NCBI GenBank assembly: GCA_965212005.1
Contig: OZ243038.1
Location: forward strand, 1,922,001-1,986,000
Reading direction: 5' to 3'
Source of the DNA: G965212005 sp965212005
GTDB lineage: Bacteria; Pseudomonadota; Gammaproteobacteria; Porifericomitales; Porifericomitaceae
DNA: 64,000 nucleotides
In this document: positions 63,247 to 64,000 of the stretch, piece after piece
Layout of the letters: every line of letters begins with the position of its first letter
How positions within the stretch are numbered: the stretch's first letter is position 1
The notes under the pieces: model-generated
Database searches by the model: none
The model's input: the letters and a program-made list of their open reading frames with translations, nothing else
What the model was told of the DNA's origin: nothing
Program-made: the position numbers and the translations under genes

Positions 63247-63362
63247 AGCCGCATCCCGATTGGCCCGGTGGTTGCCGTCTGGAGGCAGGTCGTATCGGCA
63301 GGCGGGAGCCGGTTAGGCCATGGCCGGTGGCGCAGGGTCGCGGGGTGAGGAATGCTGAGATC

Positions 63363-63668
63363 ATGAGCCTTTATTACACGCAGAAGTTGCTTTACCAGTT
63401 GAACCGCGACCCTCACGTCAGGAAACGCTATCATGACGATTTCGAGTCTCTGCTCTGCGAGTATGATCTGAATACCGAGGAAGCCGAGGCGGTGCGCAAG
63501 CCGGATATTGGCCTGCTCTACGTGCTGGGCGTGAACGGACAGATATTAATGCACTATGCCGCCCTGCGAGGCTACAAATGGCAGGAATACCTGGATGCGA
63601 TGCGGCACGGCGTGCGCGCACATGGCCCGGTACGAGCCGGTCTGTACGCGATGACAACGGGGGACTGA
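63363..63668 (+). CDS. LigA-type small subunit of an extradiol ring-cleavage dioxygenase
   Basis: 101 aa from ATG 63363. It has the LigA/alpha-subunit pattern (KRYHDDFESLLCEYDLNTEEAEAV, then DIGLLYVLGVNGQILMHYA). LigA covers the active site of class III LigB enzymes. Followed one base later by the LigB-like gene, so an (alphabeta) enzyme is expected. Confidence 0.8.
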   Translation: MSLYYTQKLLYQLNRDPHVRKRYHDDFESLLCEYDLNTEEAEAVRKPDIGLLYVLGVNGQILMHYAALRGYKWQEYLDAMRHGVRAHGPVRAGLYAMTTGD

Positions 63669-63669
63669 C

Positions 63670-64000
63670 ATGAGTTTGGTATTCGCTGGTATATGCAGCC
63701 ACGCGCCCGGGATCACGGGCCGGTCGGAACTTGCCGATCCTGCTGTGCGGGATGATTTTTATTACCATCTGGGCCTGATGCGGGAGGCGCTTGAGGCGGC
63801 CCGCCCCGATGCCTTAATCGTCATTGCGGCGGAGCATTTTGCCAATTTTTTCATGCACAACATGCCGGCATATTGCCTGGGAATGGCGCAGGAATACGAG
63901 GGTCCGATCGAGGACGAGGAATGGCTGGCGATCAGGCGCACCAAGATTCCGGGAACGCCATCCCTTTCCCGGCGGCTTATCCAGCAGGTGATGCACCAGG
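63670..64000 (+). CDS. Class III extradiol dioxygenase, LigB-type catalytic subunit (3' end outside window)
   Basis: Open to the right edge; 110 codons seen. It begins MSLVFAGICSHAPGITG, whose His is a likely iron ligand of the LigB fold, and continues with IVIAAEHFANFF, a second conserved His region. It would cleave a catecholic substrate with the LigA-like partner. Homoprotocatechuate or protocatechuate/gallate are possible substrates; the missing C-terminus would help decide. Confidence 0.8.
   Translation, partial: MSLVFAGICSHAPGITGRSELADPAVRDDFYYHLGLMREALEAARPDALIVIAAEHFANFFMHNMPAYCLGMAQEYEGPIEDEEWLAIRRTKIPGTPSLSRRLIQQVMHQ

Overview
The window looks like a chromosomal segment of a gammaproteobacterium. 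The order dapF-DUF484-xerC, then hslV-hslU, then DUF971-ubiE-ubiJ-ubiB, is a gammaproteobacterial arrangement, and a TonB2-type exbB/exbD/tonB cluster and a hydroxyphenylacetate-type catabolic cluster fit the same group. I cannot name a genus from the sequence.

Layout. (1) 1-13.8 kb is GC-rich, tightly packed core genome on the + strand: a peptide ABC permease pair, nagZ, an MscS channel, dapF, DUF484, xerC, hslVU, DUF971, ubiE, ubiJ, ubiB, an aromatic-acid/H+ symporter and tRNA-Ser(GGA). (2) From just after the tRNA to about 51.5 kb lies a mosaic accessory island, visibly richer in A+T, full of IS3-family and IS256-family elements and their remnants. It holds, in order: a MORN-repeat lipoprotein; a tandemly duplicated array of small exported proteins interleaved with polymorphic-toxin tail fragments (candidate toxin/immunity array); two copies of an ankyrin-repeat module separated by a structured intergenic repeat and IS256; a complete DNA phosphorothioation operon (dndA divergent from dndBCDE); a tandem pair of IS3 elements; and a leftward seven-gene cluster. 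That cluster encodes a PLD/DEAH helicase restriction-like protein, a 62-aa protein, a DndD/Rad50-like ATPase with a CxxC hook, a DndE-like small protein, a 933-aa protein joining HARE-HTH, RNA-polymerase alpha-CTD-like and sigma region 4-like segments, a ParB-fold protein and a two-helix K+ channel. (3) From 51.5 kb the GC-rich core resumes: a leftward TonB2-type operon (DUF3450, TtpC-like, ExbB, ExbD, TonB, TPR protein) directly behind hpaF-hpaE, then a rightward aromatic-catabolism set (DapA-family aldolase, FAH-family hydrolase, MarR regulator, LigA-like and LigB-like ring-cleavage subunits) running off the right edge.

How it may work together. The dnd operon should install phosphorothioate sulfur in DNA. 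No DptFGH (DndFGH) restriction genes are visible; the leftward cluster at 40.4-50.1 kb sits where the restriction partner would be expected, and its helicase resembles the dnd-linked restriction family. The ATPase plus DndE-like gene, the sigma/alpha-CTD-like DNA-binding protein and the ParB/K+ channel pair make it the most interesting candidate for an incompletely described defence system. The dndA-dndB intergenic region contains two promoters meeting at a perfect 12-bp inverted repeat, which suggests autoregulation by DndB.
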